Source of the DNA: CAWIMX01 sp963837345
Lineage (GTDB): Bacteria; Acidobacteriota; Vicinamibacteria; Vicinamibacterales; CAVVIG01
Direction of reading: 5' to 3'
NCBI GenBank assembly: GCA_963837345.1
Contig: CAWIMX010000001.1
Span: 2,294,001-2,358,000, forward strand
DNA: 64,000 nucleotides
A program made the position numbers and the translations under genes. The notes below the pieces were generated by a model. It made no database searches. It was not told the origin of the DNA and saw only the letters and a list, made by a program, of their open reading frames with translations. Shown piece after piece: positions 1 to 9,255 of this stretch (the first letter of the stretch is position 1; every line of letters starts with the position of its first letter).

Positions 1-2031
1 ACCGCGAGCACCGGCGGCGTGTCGATGATGATCCAGTCGAACGGCCCGTGCGTGAGGTTGGTCAGCAGCGTTTTCATCCGCTCCGACGACAGCAGCTCGG
101 AAGGATTGGGCGGCGTCCGTCCGGCCGTGATGGCGAGCAGGTTCGGGTCGACCGTCCGCTGGATGACGTCGCGCACGCGCGCCTGTCCGACGAGCACCTG
201 CGAGAGGCCGCGCTCGTTGGTCAGGCGCAGCGGCCGATGCAGGCCCGGACGGCGCATGTCGCCGTCGACGAGCAGCACCCGGGAGCCGCCGTAGGCGAGC
301 GCCATCGCGATGTTGGCGGCCGTCGTCGTCTTGCCTTCGAGCGGCTGCGCGCTCGTCACCAGGAGAATCTTGGTTCCTTCCGTGGGGTAGCGGGAGATGA
401 TCGACGTCCGCAGCGACCGGAACGACTCCCCGAAATCGTGCGGCACGTGCGACGACGCCAGCACCGGGTGCCGGTCGCCGCGCACCGCCGGCACGAGGCC
501 CAGGAACGGCAGCTTCAGGTGGCGCGCCACGTCTTCGGGCGTCTTGATCGTGTCGTTCATGTAGTCGAGGCCGTACGCCGTGCCGACGGCCAGTGCCAGC
601 GAGACGGCCAGCGACAGGAGCCACGTGCGCCGGCCCGTGGGCGTCATCGGCACCTTCGGCACTTCGGCGTGGTCGACCACGCGCACGTTGTTGGCGCGGC
701 TGTTGCTCGCGATGCGCAGCTCCTTCTCCCGCTGCAGCAGGGCCTCGTACACCGTGCGGTTGCTCTGGGCCTCGCGCTCCATCACGTTGTAGTTGATGCT
801 CTTCTTGCCCAGATCCTGCACGTCGGTCTTGGCGGCGTCGAGGTTCTGGCTGAGCGTCCGCTCTTCGAGCGCGGCCGCCTCGTAGTCGTTCCGGATCGAC
901 TGAACGGCCTTCGCCGTTTCCAGATCGAGCTGTCGCTGCGCATCGCCCAGCCGCGCGTTCACGTCCTGAATGGCCGGGTGCTTGGGGCCGTACCGCTCGG
1001 CCAGCTGCGCCTTTTCCCGCCGCAGATCCGCGACCTGATTCTTCATCTGCGCGACCTGCGCGTTCTGGGCGATGGCGGGAATGGTATCGGCCTCGGTATC
1101 GGGCCCGATGCCCTTCACCTGGTTGTAGAGGGCCTCCTTCTGGATCCGATTCGTCCGCGCCTTGACCACCGCCTCGTTCAGCGCGTTCATCCGCGACAGG
1201 ACGATGTTGTTCCGGTCGTCGAGTGACATCGCGTTCTCGCGATCGCGGTATTCGGCGAGCTGCCGTTCGCTGTCGGTCACCTTCTGCTGCTGCGCCTGCA
1301 ATTCCTGCTGCAGCCACTCGAGCGAGTTCTCCGTGCCGCGCAGCTTCACTTCGAGGTTCTGCGTGACGTACTCGTCCACGAGCGCGTTCACGGCCGTCGC
1401 CGAAAACCGCGGATCCATGGCCTGGAACGTGACGTCCACGAGCTTGCTGCCCGTGACGGGCAGCACCGTCACGCGCGACAGAAACGCCGAGACGAGCCCC
1501 GACTCCTCGGCGTTCTCGTCGACCTGGGGCGGCTCGGCGTCGGAGGGGGGCGCCGGCCGCACGAGCGCCAGCACGCGTCCCTTCATCCGGTCGAGGAACG
1601 CCAGGGGTGACGCCGGCGGCTTCAGCGTCCCGTTGAACTCGGGAACGCTGCCCAGGTTCACCTTCTGGACGACATGCCGTGCCAGCTCGCGCCCCTTGAG
1701 GATCCGGTACTGCGTCTGGTAGTAGGGCTCCGGGTCTTCGTCAGTACAGATCGGCGGTCAGGCCGGGCATGGCCGTCGAGCGCTCGTCTTCGATGAGCAC
1801 CTGCGCGCGCGCCTGATACACCTTGATGTTCGTGTAGTTCTGAATCATCAAGGCGATCATCGTGAGCACGAAGACCGTGGTCGCGACGCGGCGATACCGG
1901 TAGATCACCGCGAGACGGTCGAGGAGATGGACGTTCTCGTTCGAGTACGTCGGCGGCGACACCGGTGTCTGGGACCCTGATGGGAAACGGGTCGGCAACG
2001 GTCGGGGTTCAGGGGACGGTGTGTCTGACAT
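1..2031 (-). CDS. Wzz/GumC polysaccharide co-polymerase fused to BY-type tyrosine kinase (partial, frameshifted)
   Basis: Inner-membrane regulator of exopolysaccharide chain length and export that autophosphorylates on tyrosine. The N-terminus (ATG at 2031) has a first membrane helix (about residues 45-65) and a Wzz segment with LIEDERSTAM. Next come DPEPYYQTQYRIL, a long periplasmic coiled-coil region, a second membrane helix (RRTWLLSLAVSLALAVG) and a cytoplasmic CpsD-like kinase. The kinase shows Walker A (SAQPLEGKTTTAAN, near 330), Walker A' (LLVDGDMRRPG) and Walker B (WIIIDTPP, near 20). The C-terminus, with the usual tyrosine cluster, lies beyond base 1. The frame breaks at about 1743: LTADLY runs into a TGA, while removing one base gives LYDEDPEPYYQTQ and an open frame to the window edge. 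It follows the small secreted-protein gene by 16 bases, so the two are probably co-transcribed. Domain assignment is firm; whether the frame break is real is open. Confidence 0.9.
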
Positions 2032-2047
2032 CGAAACCTGGTTCAGC

Positions 2048-2581
2048 CTACGGGCTCACGGGTTCGCCAGCGACCGCCGTGGCGAGCACGCCCGACGTCG
2101 CCGCGGCGGTGGTCACGGCCAGGGCGGAGGCCGCCGAATGGCCGAGCAAACCGCCGAGCGGCGGCTTCTCGAATGGCAACTTCACAATCGTGGACACCAC
2201 CTCGCCGGCCTCCACGTTCAACAGCGGACTCGACGCGAGCACGCGGCCGTCTTCGCTCAGCAGCTCGGCGACGTAGCTCCCCGGATCGAGCGTCGGGAAG
2301 ACGAACACGCCATCCTGATCCGTCGTCGACGTGCCGACTATGCCTCCGCGGCGGGCATCGCGGAGCCGGACGATGGAGCCGGCGATCGGCGCGTTGGCCG
2401 AGTTGAGCGCATTGCCTTGAATCGTCGTCAGCACGTCGGCGCTGGTCCCGGCCAAGAGGGCTGGCGCCGGCCGCGCGGCAGACGCCGGCGCGCCAGTCGG
2501 TGTCTGGGCCTCCACGGAAGCAGCCGGAGCCCCCAGAAGGCATCCGAGAGCGATCCACGTCGATGCGCGAAGCATGGCCAT
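2048..2581 (-). CDS. Small secreted protein with carboxypeptidase regulatory-like (Ig-fold) domain
   Basis: A 177-residue exported protein. The N-terminus (MAMLRASTWIALGCLLGAPA, cleavage likely after VEAQ) is a signal peptide. Residues about 50-135 resemble a carboxypeptidase-D regulatory-like beta-sandwich (LTTIQGNALNSANAPIAGS, then DQDGVFVFPTLDPGSYVAEL). The C-terminal 40 residues are Ala/Gly/Thr-rich. This domain is usual at the N-terminus of acidobacterial outer-membrane receptors but here stands alone. It lies directly upstream of the Wzz-kinase gene on the same strand, so a role in polysaccharide assembly or surface attachment is plausible. That role is inference from position; no catalytic motif is visible. 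Confidence 0.75.
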   Translation of the reverse strand: MAMLRASTWIALGCLLGAPAASVEAQTPTGAPASAARPAPALLAGTSADVLTTIQGNALNSANAPIAGSIVRLRDARRGGIVGTSTTDQDGVFVFPTLDPGSYVAELLSEDGRVLASSPLLNVEAGEVVSTIVKLPFEKPPLGGLLGHSAASALAVTTAAATSGVLATAVAGEPVSP

Positions 2582-2596
2582 TCCCTGTCAGTTATC

Positions 2597-2610
2597 GACC
2601 AAAATTGGTC
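2597..2610. promoter_or_regulatory. 14-base dyad upstream of the secreted-protein/Wzz operon
   Basis: GACCAA-AA-TTGGTC forms two perfect 6-base arms 16 bases upstream of the minus-strand ATG at 2581. A second dyad, GACTT-TT-AAGTC, lies at 2654-2665. Both sit in an unusually AT-rich stretch (about 2590-2680) between divergent genes, where an operator would be expected. No regulator is identified. Confidence 0.35.
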
Positions 2611-2875
2611 ACTGCAGTAACCTACGTGTATGGACCATTATACGACTTTAGACGACTTTTAAGTCACTAGAGTTCGAGCGTATCTTTCCGGCCGAGGTAT
2701 TAAGCAACCGTCGAGCCAGGCCTCGAGAGGCGCTCTGCCGGCAGGCGAGGTTTGCGGAAAATCCGCTAACTCATTGACGGACATGACCATTGTGTCATTG
2801 TATGCAGGGCGGGGGCGCCAGGCAGGACTCGGGAAAGCGACAATTGCCGGCCAGCTGGCGGGGGAGGACGCAGGA

Positions 2876-3553
2876 ATGGGCGAGCACGTGACGATTGCTG
2901 TCAACGGGGGCACGGCCCCCGGGTATCTGGCGAAGCCCGCCAGGCCGGGGCCGGGAGTGGTGGTGATTCAAGAGTACTGGGGGCTCGTCCCGCACATCGA
3001 GCACGTGGCCGATCGGCTGGCGGCCGCGGGCTTCGTCGCGCTGGCGCCCGATCTGTTTCACGGCGCGACCGCGAAGTCGGCCGATCAGGCGGGCAAGATG
3101 ATGATGGCGCTCCGCATCGGCGACGCCGAGCGCGACCTCGCCGCGGCCATCGACACGCTCTCCGGCCGCCAGGAGACGACCGGCACCAGGGTGGGCACGA
3201 TCGGCTTCTGCATGGGCGGGGCGCTGTCGCTGTTCGCGGCGTGCCGCAATCCCGAAGTCGGCGCGTGCGTGGTCTTCTACGGCGGCCATCCCAACGTCTC
3301 GCCGGACCTGAAGGCCCTCACGGCCCCGGTGCTCGGCATCTTCGCGGGGCGCGACACGTTCGTGTCGCCCGCCGTCGTGGCGGCGCTCGACAAGGATCTG
3401 ACGGCGCTCGGGAAACGCCACGAGTTCCACACGTATCCCGACGTGCAGCACGCGTTCTTCAACGACGACCGGCCGGAGGTGTACGACGCGACCGCGGCCG
3501 CCGACGCGTGGGTCAGGACGCTCGCGTTCTTCCACCGCGAGCTCGGCGGCTGA
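2876..3553 (+). CDS. Dienelactone hydrolase family protein
   Basis: Cytoplasmic alpha/beta hydrolase of about 225 residues, the normal length of the family, which opens dienelactone-type lactones or cleaves related esters. The catalytic triad is visible: Cys112 in GFCMGG, Asp160 in AGRDTF and His192 in VQHAFF. The chosen ATG has GGGGAGG about 8 bases upstream; the frame is open further upstream but has no better start. The GTG of the next gene (3561) follows 7 bases after the stop. A second, divergent family member lies at 53383-54141. True substrate is unknown; no aromatic-degradation genes are nearby. Confidence 0.88.
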   Translation: MGEHVTIAVNGGTAPGYLAKPARPGPGVVVIQEYWGLVPHIEHVADRLAAAGFVALAPDLFHGATAKSADQAGKMMMALRIGDAERDLAAAIDTLSGRQETTGTRVGTIGFCMGGALSLFAACRNPEVGACVVFYGGHPNVSPDLKALTAPVLGIFAGRDTFVSPAVVAALDKDLTALGKRHEFHTYPDVQHAFFNDDRPEVYDATAAADAWVRTLAFFHRELGG

Positions 3554-3560
3554 ACGCGCG

Positions 3561-4913
3561 GTGACCGACACCCCGGCGCGCCGGGTGTTTCTCGGGGCGA
3601 TTGCGCTCGGGACGCTGCTGCGGGCGGCGGCGCTGCCGCTGCCGGGCACCGCCGACGTGACGGCGTTCAAGGTGTGGGCGTACCACGCCGCGACCGACGG
3701 CCCGACGCGCGTGTATGGCGTCGGTGGAGCCGAGCCGCATCGGACGGTGATCGAATTTGCCGGCGCGACGAGTCGCGTCAACTACCCACCGCTTGCGGTC
3801 TACGAGCTGGCCGCCGCCGCTTCGCTCTATCGAGCGTGGTCCCACGGCCGGCTCGTCGACGGACCAGGGTTCACGGTGGCCGTGAAGCTGCCTGGCGTCG
3901 CGGCCATGGTCGGACTCCTGCTGCTCGTCGCGCGCCGGACGGCCAGCCTGGGACCCGCCACGTCGAGGTGGGCCGCCTCCGCGCTCTGGTTGAACCCTGG
4001 TCTGCTTCTGACTGGATCCGTTCTGGGATATCTCGATCCCTTGTTCACGTTGCCGGCCGTCGCCGCGCTCGCGGCGGCCAGCGACGGACGGGCGATCCGG
4101 ACGGGCGTGCTCGCGAGCGCGGCGCTCCTCACGAAGCCTCAAGCGATCCTTCTGGTGCCGGCGATGGCTCTCGCGCTGGCGGCGAGCGCGCCCGGCTCGG
4201 TGGTCCGGCGGGTGGGGCAGAGCGTGGCGGCAGGCGCGGGCACGGCGCTCCTCGCCATCGTTCCGTTTCTGCTGCAGGGAGCGTGGCTCAATCTCGTCTG
4301 GAGCCTTGGGTCGCTCGTTCGCGATCCCTACCTGTCCGCCAACGCGTGCAACCTGTGGTGGGTCGCAGGCTTTGTCTTCCGCACCATCCAGGGGGTTCCC
4401 GACGTCGGCCTGACGGTTGCCATGGCGCGTCCCGTCGGCATCGTCACCATCGCCGAGCTGACCGCGCATGGTGTGCCCGATCCCCGCGTCATCGGCGCGG
4501 GGCTCGTGATCGCGGTGTCGGCCTGGGCGCTCTGGCGCGCCCGCGCGGCGCGGGATCTCTGGCTGGTGGCGGCGCTGGCTGCCTTTCACGTCCACGCGTT
4601 CGCGACGCTCGCCACCGGCGTGCACGAGAATCATCTGTACGCGGCGGTGCCGCTGCTCGTGCTCGCTTCGGCGGGCCGCCGCCGGCTGGCGCCTGTCATG
4701 ATCGGGGTCAGCGCGGTGCTGGCGGCCAACCTGTTCCTGTTCTATGGACTCGGGCGCAGCATCGAGTACTCGGTCTGGCCGGCGGCCGCGCCGATTGACG
4801 CGACGGTGCTGCTGGCGCTGGCGAACTGCGCGCTGCTCGTCTGGCACGGCGCGGCGTTCGTGCGCGAATGCGGGCGCGACCCGGCAGGATCGGTCCACGG
4901 TATGACGCCATGA
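3561..4913 (+). CDS. Polytopic membrane glycosyltransferase-like protein (GT-C fold)
   Basis: A 450-residue protein with about ten hydrophobic segments, starting at GTG 3561. Early residues ADVTAFKVWAYHAATDG and VNYPPLAVYEL fit the acidic first loop and YPPL motif of GT-C mannosyl/arabinosyl-type transferases that use polyprenyl-phosphate sugars. HENHLYAAVPLLVLA near the C-terminus is also typical. It overlaps the following gene by four bases (ATGA), indicating translational coupling. It is not close in sequence to the three GT39-like proteins at 6.7-10.5 kb. Sugar and acceptor cannot be read from sequence. Confidence 0.7.
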   Translation: MTDTPARRVFLGAIALGTLLRAAALPLPGTADVTAFKVWAYHAATDGPTRVYGVGGAEPHRTVIEFAGATSRVNYPPLAVYELAAAASLYRAWSHGRLVDGPGFTVAVKLPGVAAMVGLLLLVARRTASLGPATSRWAASALWLNPGLLLTGSVLGYLDPLFTLPAVAALAAASDGRAIRTGVLASAALLTKPQAILLVPAMALALAASAPGSVVRRVGQSVAAGAGTALLAIVPFLLQGAWLNLVWSLGSLVRDPYLSANACNLWWVAGFVFRTIQGVPDVGLTVAMARPVGIVTIAELTAHGVPDPRVIGAGLVIAVSAWALWRARAARDLWLVAALAAFHVHAFATLATGVHENHLYAAVPLLVLASAGRRRLAPVMIGVSAVLAANLFLFYGLGRSIEYSVWPAAAPIDATVLLALANCALLVWHGAAFVRECGRDPAGSVHGMTP

Positions 4914-5944
4914 AAGCTCGTCTGATCGTGATCGCCATCGCGCTGGCGGCTGCATTTGCGCCGCTGCCGGCGGCCGTCGTCGAGGCGCGCTACTCGTCGG
5001 GCCTGTATCTCGCGTTCCAGCCGGCGCTGACGAGCCTGTCGAACCGGATCTCGTTCGCGCTGTTCGACGCCTTGGTGTGCCTCGTCGCAACGGCCTGGCT
5101 GGCTACGGCCGGTCTGGACTTGATGCGGGGCTCGCTCGGCTGGGCACAGGTGCTGCTGCGCGTCGTGATGCGTTCCGCCGTCTGGGCGTCGGTTCTCTAT
5201 CTCGCGTTTCTCGCCCTGTGGGGCCTCAACTACCGTCGCGAGCCGCTGACACGCAAGCTGCCGTTCGACGCGAGTCGTGTCTCGCCCGAGCACGCCCAGG
5301 CCCTTCTCGCGACCACCGTCGACCGCCTGAACGCGCTGTACGCGCCCGCGCATCGGGATGGCTGGGCGGCATCGCCGCTCGATTCGCCGCTCCCCGGCGG
5401 TTTTGCCCGGGCCCTCCGCCAGGTCGGTGTCGCGCGCCCCGTCGAGCCGGGACGGCCCAAGTCCACGATGCTCGACTGGTACTTCCGGCGCGCCGCCGTC
5501 GAGGGCATGACGGATCCCTTTTTTCTCGAAACCCTCGTGAACGCGGATCTGCTCCCGTTCGAGCGGCCGTTGATCGTCGCTCATGAATGGGCGCACCTGG
5601 CGGGCTTTGCCGACGAGGGCGAAGCCAACTTCATCGGCTGGCTCGCGTGCCTGCGGAGCGGGGCCGCCGATCAGTATAGCGGCTGGCTGTTCCTGTACGG
5701 CGAGGCCGCGCGCGCGGTGCCGCGGGGCGTGCGCGATCAGGAGACGGCACGACTCGCCGAGGGTCCGCGTCTGGATCTGACGGCCGTGGCCGACCGGTTG
5801 CGCCGCCAGACGAATCCGCGCATTTCGGCGGCCGGATGGCGCGTCTACGATCGCTACCTGCGGGCCAATCGCGTCGAGGCCGGCACCGCCAGCTACGGAC
5901 AGGTCGTGCCGCTCATTCTGGGAACCGGGAGCGCAGGGGTGTAG
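4910..5944 (+). CDS. DUF3810-family membrane zinc metalloprotease-like protein
   Basis: A 344-residue protein beginning at the ATG that overlaps the previous stop (ATGA). It has an N-terminal signal/anchor, two further membrane segments (FDALVCLVATAWLATAG; VWASVLYLAFLALWG) and an extracytoplasmic domain carrying AHEWAHLAG. That HExxH zinc motif is followed by EANFIGWLACL, which matches DUF3810 proteins. Function in the family is not established; proteolysis is inferred from the zinc motif. The last 32 bases overlap the 3' end of truA on the opposite strand. Confidence 0.8.
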   Translation: MKARLIVIAIALAAAFAPLPAAVVEARYSSGLYLAFQPALTSLSNRISFALFDALVCLVATAWLATAGLDLMRGSLGWAQVLLRVVMRSAVWASVLYLAFLALWGLNYRREPLTRKLPFDASRVSPEHAQALLATTVDRLNALYAPAHRDGWAASPLDSPLPGGFARALRQVGVARPVEPGRPKSTMLDWYFRRAAVEGMTDPFFLETLVNADLLPFERPLIVAHEWAHLAGFADEGEANFIGWLACLRSGAADQYSGWLFLYGEAARAVPRGVRDQETARLAEGPRLDLTAVADRLRRQTNPRISAAGWRVYDRYLRANRVEAGTASYGQVVPLILGTGSAGV

Positions 5945-6707
5945 CCGGCCGGACGGATCGCTCGCGCGCGTCCCCGGCGTAGTACACGCGATCGAGGAAC
6001 AGCCCCGACGCGGGCGCCGTCAGGCGCGCGGGTTCGGGCGACGCGGTGTGCAGCCAGCCGACGGCCGTTTCCGTCTCGAGAGCGCCGCGGCCGATTTCCA
6101 CCAGCACGCCGACCAGCCGCCGAACCATCTTCCAAAGGAAGTGCGAGCCTTCCACCACGATCAGAATGAGGTCGTCTTCGGCGATCGCCTCCACGCGATC
6201 GACCCGCACCCGCGTGGAGGCCGTGTCGCGGTCGATCTCGGCGAACGCGCGAAAGTCGTGCAGGCCGACGAAGGATGCGGCAGCGGCATTCATCGCGACC
6301 AGATCCAGCCGATCCTTGACCCACCAGACATAGGCCTTCGCGAACGCGGTGCGGCGCGTGGCGATCTGATACAGATACCGACGGGCCACGGCGTCGTGCC
6401 GCGCGTGAAACCGGTGCGGGACGATGAGCGCCGAGACGATGTTGATGTCGGCTGGCAGCTCGTCGTTCAGGCGGCGGCGAAGCGTTTCGGGCGGCAGCGC
6501 GGTGCTGACGTCGAGGTGGGCCACCTGGCCGAGCGCATGCACGCCGGCATCGGTGCGTCCGGCACCGTACAGCTCGAAGTCGCTCCGTTTCGTGACGGTC
6601 CTGGCGGCCCGGTCGATCTCGCCCTGCACCGTACGTGCGTTGTTCTGGATCTGCCAGCCGCTGTAGCGCGTGCCGGCGAATTCGACCGTGAGCCTGAACC
6701 GTGGCAC
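5913..6707 (-). CDS. truA: tRNA pseudouridine(38-40) synthase TruA
   Basis: Isomerises uridines 38, 39 and 40 of the tRNA anticodon arm. The 264-residue length is normal. The catalytic aspartate is D53 in GAGRTDAGVHALGQVAH. N-terminal AGTRYSGWQIQ and late SHFLWKMVRRLVGVLVEIG are family signatures. It starts at GTG 6707, four bases after the stop of the third GT39-like gene, so it is probably the last gene of the cytochrome-glycosyltransferase operon. Its 3' end overlaps the convergent DUF3810 gene. Confidence 0.95.
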   Translation of the reverse strand: MPRFRLTVEFAGTRYSGWQIQNNARTVQGEIDRAARTVTKRSDFELYGAGRTDAGVHALGQVAHLDVSTALPPETLRRRLNDELPADINIVSALIVPHRFHARHDAVARRYLYQIATRRTAFAKAYVWWVKDRLDLVAMNAAAASFVGLHDFRAFAEIDRDTASTRVRVDRVEAIAEDDLILIVVEGSHFLWKMVRRLVGVLVEIGRGALETETAVGWLHTASPEPARLTAPASGLFLDRVYYAGDARERSVRPATPLRSRFPE

Positions 6708-6711
6708 GGAT

Positions 6712-7998
6712 CTAGAGGCCGGCCGGCACGGCGCCGCCCACGGGCGTGGCGCCGGACGAATACCGGCCCCACAGCGCGCGAGCGCCAGCCACCGCGAAGA
6801 AGATCAGGACGAACGACATCGGCGTCCGGTACCGCGTCGCGGGAAAGAATACGGAGTGGGCGGCCAGGAATGTGACCAGGACGCACCACAGCACGCCGTC
6901 GCGGCGGAGCTGGCTGCGCCGCGCCCATGCGCCGACGATCGACAAGAGCAGGATGGGCGTGAACGACAGCGTGTAGATCGCGCGCACCAGGGCCGGACGC
7001 CGCGGGCTGTCGGCCACCGTGACCGTGCCGGCCGCGGGGAACTCGACGTCGGCGGTGCCGCCGGAATCGCGCTGGGGGACCACGAATGGCGAGAGGAAGT
7101 ACCCTGCGAACGCCACGCGCCGCCAGAGGGCGCGCCACGGATGTTCGCGCATCCAGCCGAGGGCGATCCGGGTGAGCAGCTCGTCGCGGTCGCGCTCGAT
7201 GGCGGGCGAAGGCAGATCCGGCGGCAGGCCGTGCGCCACCACGATGGATCGCGCGAAGGACTCCAGCACGTCGGCGTGATATTCGGGAACGAGCTGATCG
7301 GTGTAGGGCGAGTTCGAGACGAAGAGGTTGATCCCGGTGCGCGTCGGCATCAACGTGCCGTTCAACCTGTAGTTGCGAACCGCGTACGGCGCGTACAGCA
7401 AGAGCGTCGTCGAAACGAGCACCGCGGCCTCCCGTCCGCGCCGCTCGACAATGAGCAGCATCGAGCTCAGCGCCAGAAGGGGCAGCGCCATGGTCCGCGT
7501 CAGCGTGGTCACCCCGAGCACGAGGCCTGCGACGGCCATGTCGCGCGGCGACCGGGAACGCACGAACGCCCAGCAGAAGAACACGAGCCACGTGCCCATC
7601 AGCGTGGTGTCGGTGCCATCGCCGGCATGTCGAATCGACAGCGGATAGCAGGCGAACACCATTGCGGCCGCCATCGCCGCACGCCGACTCGACGTGAGCG
7701 CGACCGTCAGATGGTAGAGGGCGACGGCCGCGAACGCTCCGACGGCCGCTTGCAGGCACTGCGCGGCCACCACTCGGCCACCGGTCAGCGTCCGGAGCCC
7801 GGCGATGAACAGGGGATACAGCGGCTCGAATCGCGTGGTCGGCACGCCCGCGAAGCCGAGCGTACCGTGCTGGACGATGCTGGTCGCAAGGTCCCAGTGC
7901 TCGAACTGGAAGCGAGGATGTCCGGCAAACACATACCCCAGGCGCGGCACGAGAGCCAGCAGGAACACGGCGAGGTTCCGCGCGCGATCAGTCGTCAT
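6712..7998 (-). CDS. GT39-like membrane glycosyltransferase, copy C
   Basis: A 428-residue polytopic protein of the PMT/ArnT-like superfamily (dolichyl- or undecaprenyl-phosphate-sugar transferase). It shows the family's first-loop region (HWDLATSIVQHGTLGFAG), then TTRFEPLYPLFIAG, CYPLSIRHAGDGTDT, and NGTLMPTRTGINLFVSNSPY. The three tandem paralogues share almost the same landmark order. The ATG overlaps the stop of copy B by four bases. Likely role is adding sugars to a lipid or protein in the cell envelope; the acceptor is unknown. Confidence 0.82.
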   Translation of the reverse strand: MTTDRARNLAVFLLALVPRLGYVFAGHPRFQFEHWDLATSIVQHGTLGFAGVPTTRFEPLYPLFIAGLRTLTGGRVVAAQCLQAAVGAFAAVALYHLTVALTSSRRAAMAAAMVFACYPLSIRHAGDGTDTTLMGTWLVFFCWAFVRSRSPRDMAVAGLVLGVTTLTRTMALPLLALSSMLLIVERRGREAAVLVSTTLLLYAPYAVRNYRLNGTLMPTRTGINLFVSNSPYTDQLVPEYHADVLESFARSIVVAHGLPPDLPSPAIERDRDELLTRIALGWMREHPWRALWRRVAFAGYFLSPFVVPQRDSGGTADVEFPAAGTVTVADSPRRPALVRAIYTLSFTPILLLSIVGAWARRSQLRRDGVLWCVLVTFLAAHSVFFPATRYRTPMSFVLIFFAVAGARALWGRYSSGATPVGGAVPAGL

Positions 7999-9255
7999 GC
8001 GGTCGAGCCTGCGCGAGAGTCGAGCCACCGGTCGATCGCGACGGCGGCGTAGAACAGCAGAACGAACTCCATGGCGACGCGGTAGCGCGTCGCCGGCACG
8101 AAAATCGCGTGCACGGCGACGAATGTCGCGACGATCGACCAGAGTACCGACGTCGCGGCCCTCGGTGCGGCGCTCGATCACGCCCGCGGCTGCCAGCAGC
8201 AGCACGGGAACATACGTGGCCGTGTACGCGATCTCGTCGAGTCGGGGACGTGGCGCGCTGCCCCGCACCGTCACGCGGCCGTCGGCCTCGAGCTCCAGCA
8301 CCGTGCCCTCGGTCGGCACCCGCGACGGGACCAACCGCGGCCAGAAGAAGTAGGCGACGCTCCGCATCTTGAGAACCGCCAGCCGCCAGGGGTGCTCGGC
8401 CATCGTGCGCAGCGCCGCGCGGCGAAGCGCCGCGTCGAGGTCCGGATCGAGCGGCGACTGCTCGGCCAGTTGCGGCCGACGCATCGACACTTCCGAGATT
8501 GCATACTCCTGCAGCAGATCGGGGTGCTCGCGCGGCAGCAGGGCCGCCGTGTACCGCGAATTGGCGACGAACAGGTTCATCCCGCTGCGCGTGGGCATCC
8601 AGGATCCGTTCACCAGATGGTTCCGCACGACGAGCGGCACGCACATCAGCGTGGTGACGACGACGAGCGCCGCCGCCAGGCGGGGGCGTCGCCCGACGAG
8701 GAGCGCTCCGCCCATGAGCAGAGCGATGGGCAGCACCGCCGCTCGGGTCAGCGCCGCCAGGCCGAGCCAGACGCCTGCCGCGGCCATTCCGGTTGCGTCT
8801 CGGGCCCTGAGCGCGGCGATCGCGAAGGCCAGGAGCAGCGTGGACAGCACCGTGTAGGGATCCGGCGCGGCCGCGTGCCGGACGAGCAGCGGATAGACGG
8901 CATACAACCCGGCGGCGATCCACGCGACCCGCCGGCGCATCGTCAGGGCGCCGGCGAGCCGGAACAGGAGGACGCCGCCGGCCGCCGCCACGAGGACCTG
9001 GAGCGTCTGCACGGCGAGCGGTCGATCGCCGACGAGGCGTCGCGCCGCGGCGAGGACGATCGCGTACAGCGGCTCGTATCCGGTGTCGGGCACGCCGTCG
9101 AAGGCCAGGGTGCCGCGCTGGAGCAGACTCGTCGCCAGCAGCCAGTACCGCTCGATGAAATCGGGGCGCGCCCAGTAGAGATACGCCAGCCTGGGCGCCG
9201 CCGCGAGACCGAAGACCGCCAGGCTCTCGAGGCGGCGGGTTGGCGCGGCGCTCAC
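7995..9255 (-). CDS. GT39-like membrane glycosyltransferase, copy B (frameshifted near C-terminus)
   Basis: Middle paralogue, starting at GTG 9255, which overlaps the stop of copy A (GTGA). Shared landmarks: YWLLATSLLQRGTLAFDGV, TGYEPLYAIVLA, YAVYPLLVRHAAAPDPY, NGSWMPTRSGMNLFVANSRY. The frame holds to AAAGVIERRTEG (about 8160). It must then change phase to give ATSVLWSIVATFVAVHAIF and PATRYRVAMEFVLLFYAAVA, which align with copies A and C and end at the TGA overlapping copy C's ATG (7995-7998). The span of 1261 bases is one over a multiple of three. One extra base, for example in the GGG run near 8160, explains everything. Only the last 50-60 residues are affected. Confidence 0.82.

Noticed and set aside
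2774..2875. Earlier ATG for the dienelactone hydrolase
   Set aside because: It would add a 34-residue Gly/Arg-rich lead not seen in the family, and the ATG at 2876 has a good ribosome-binding site.
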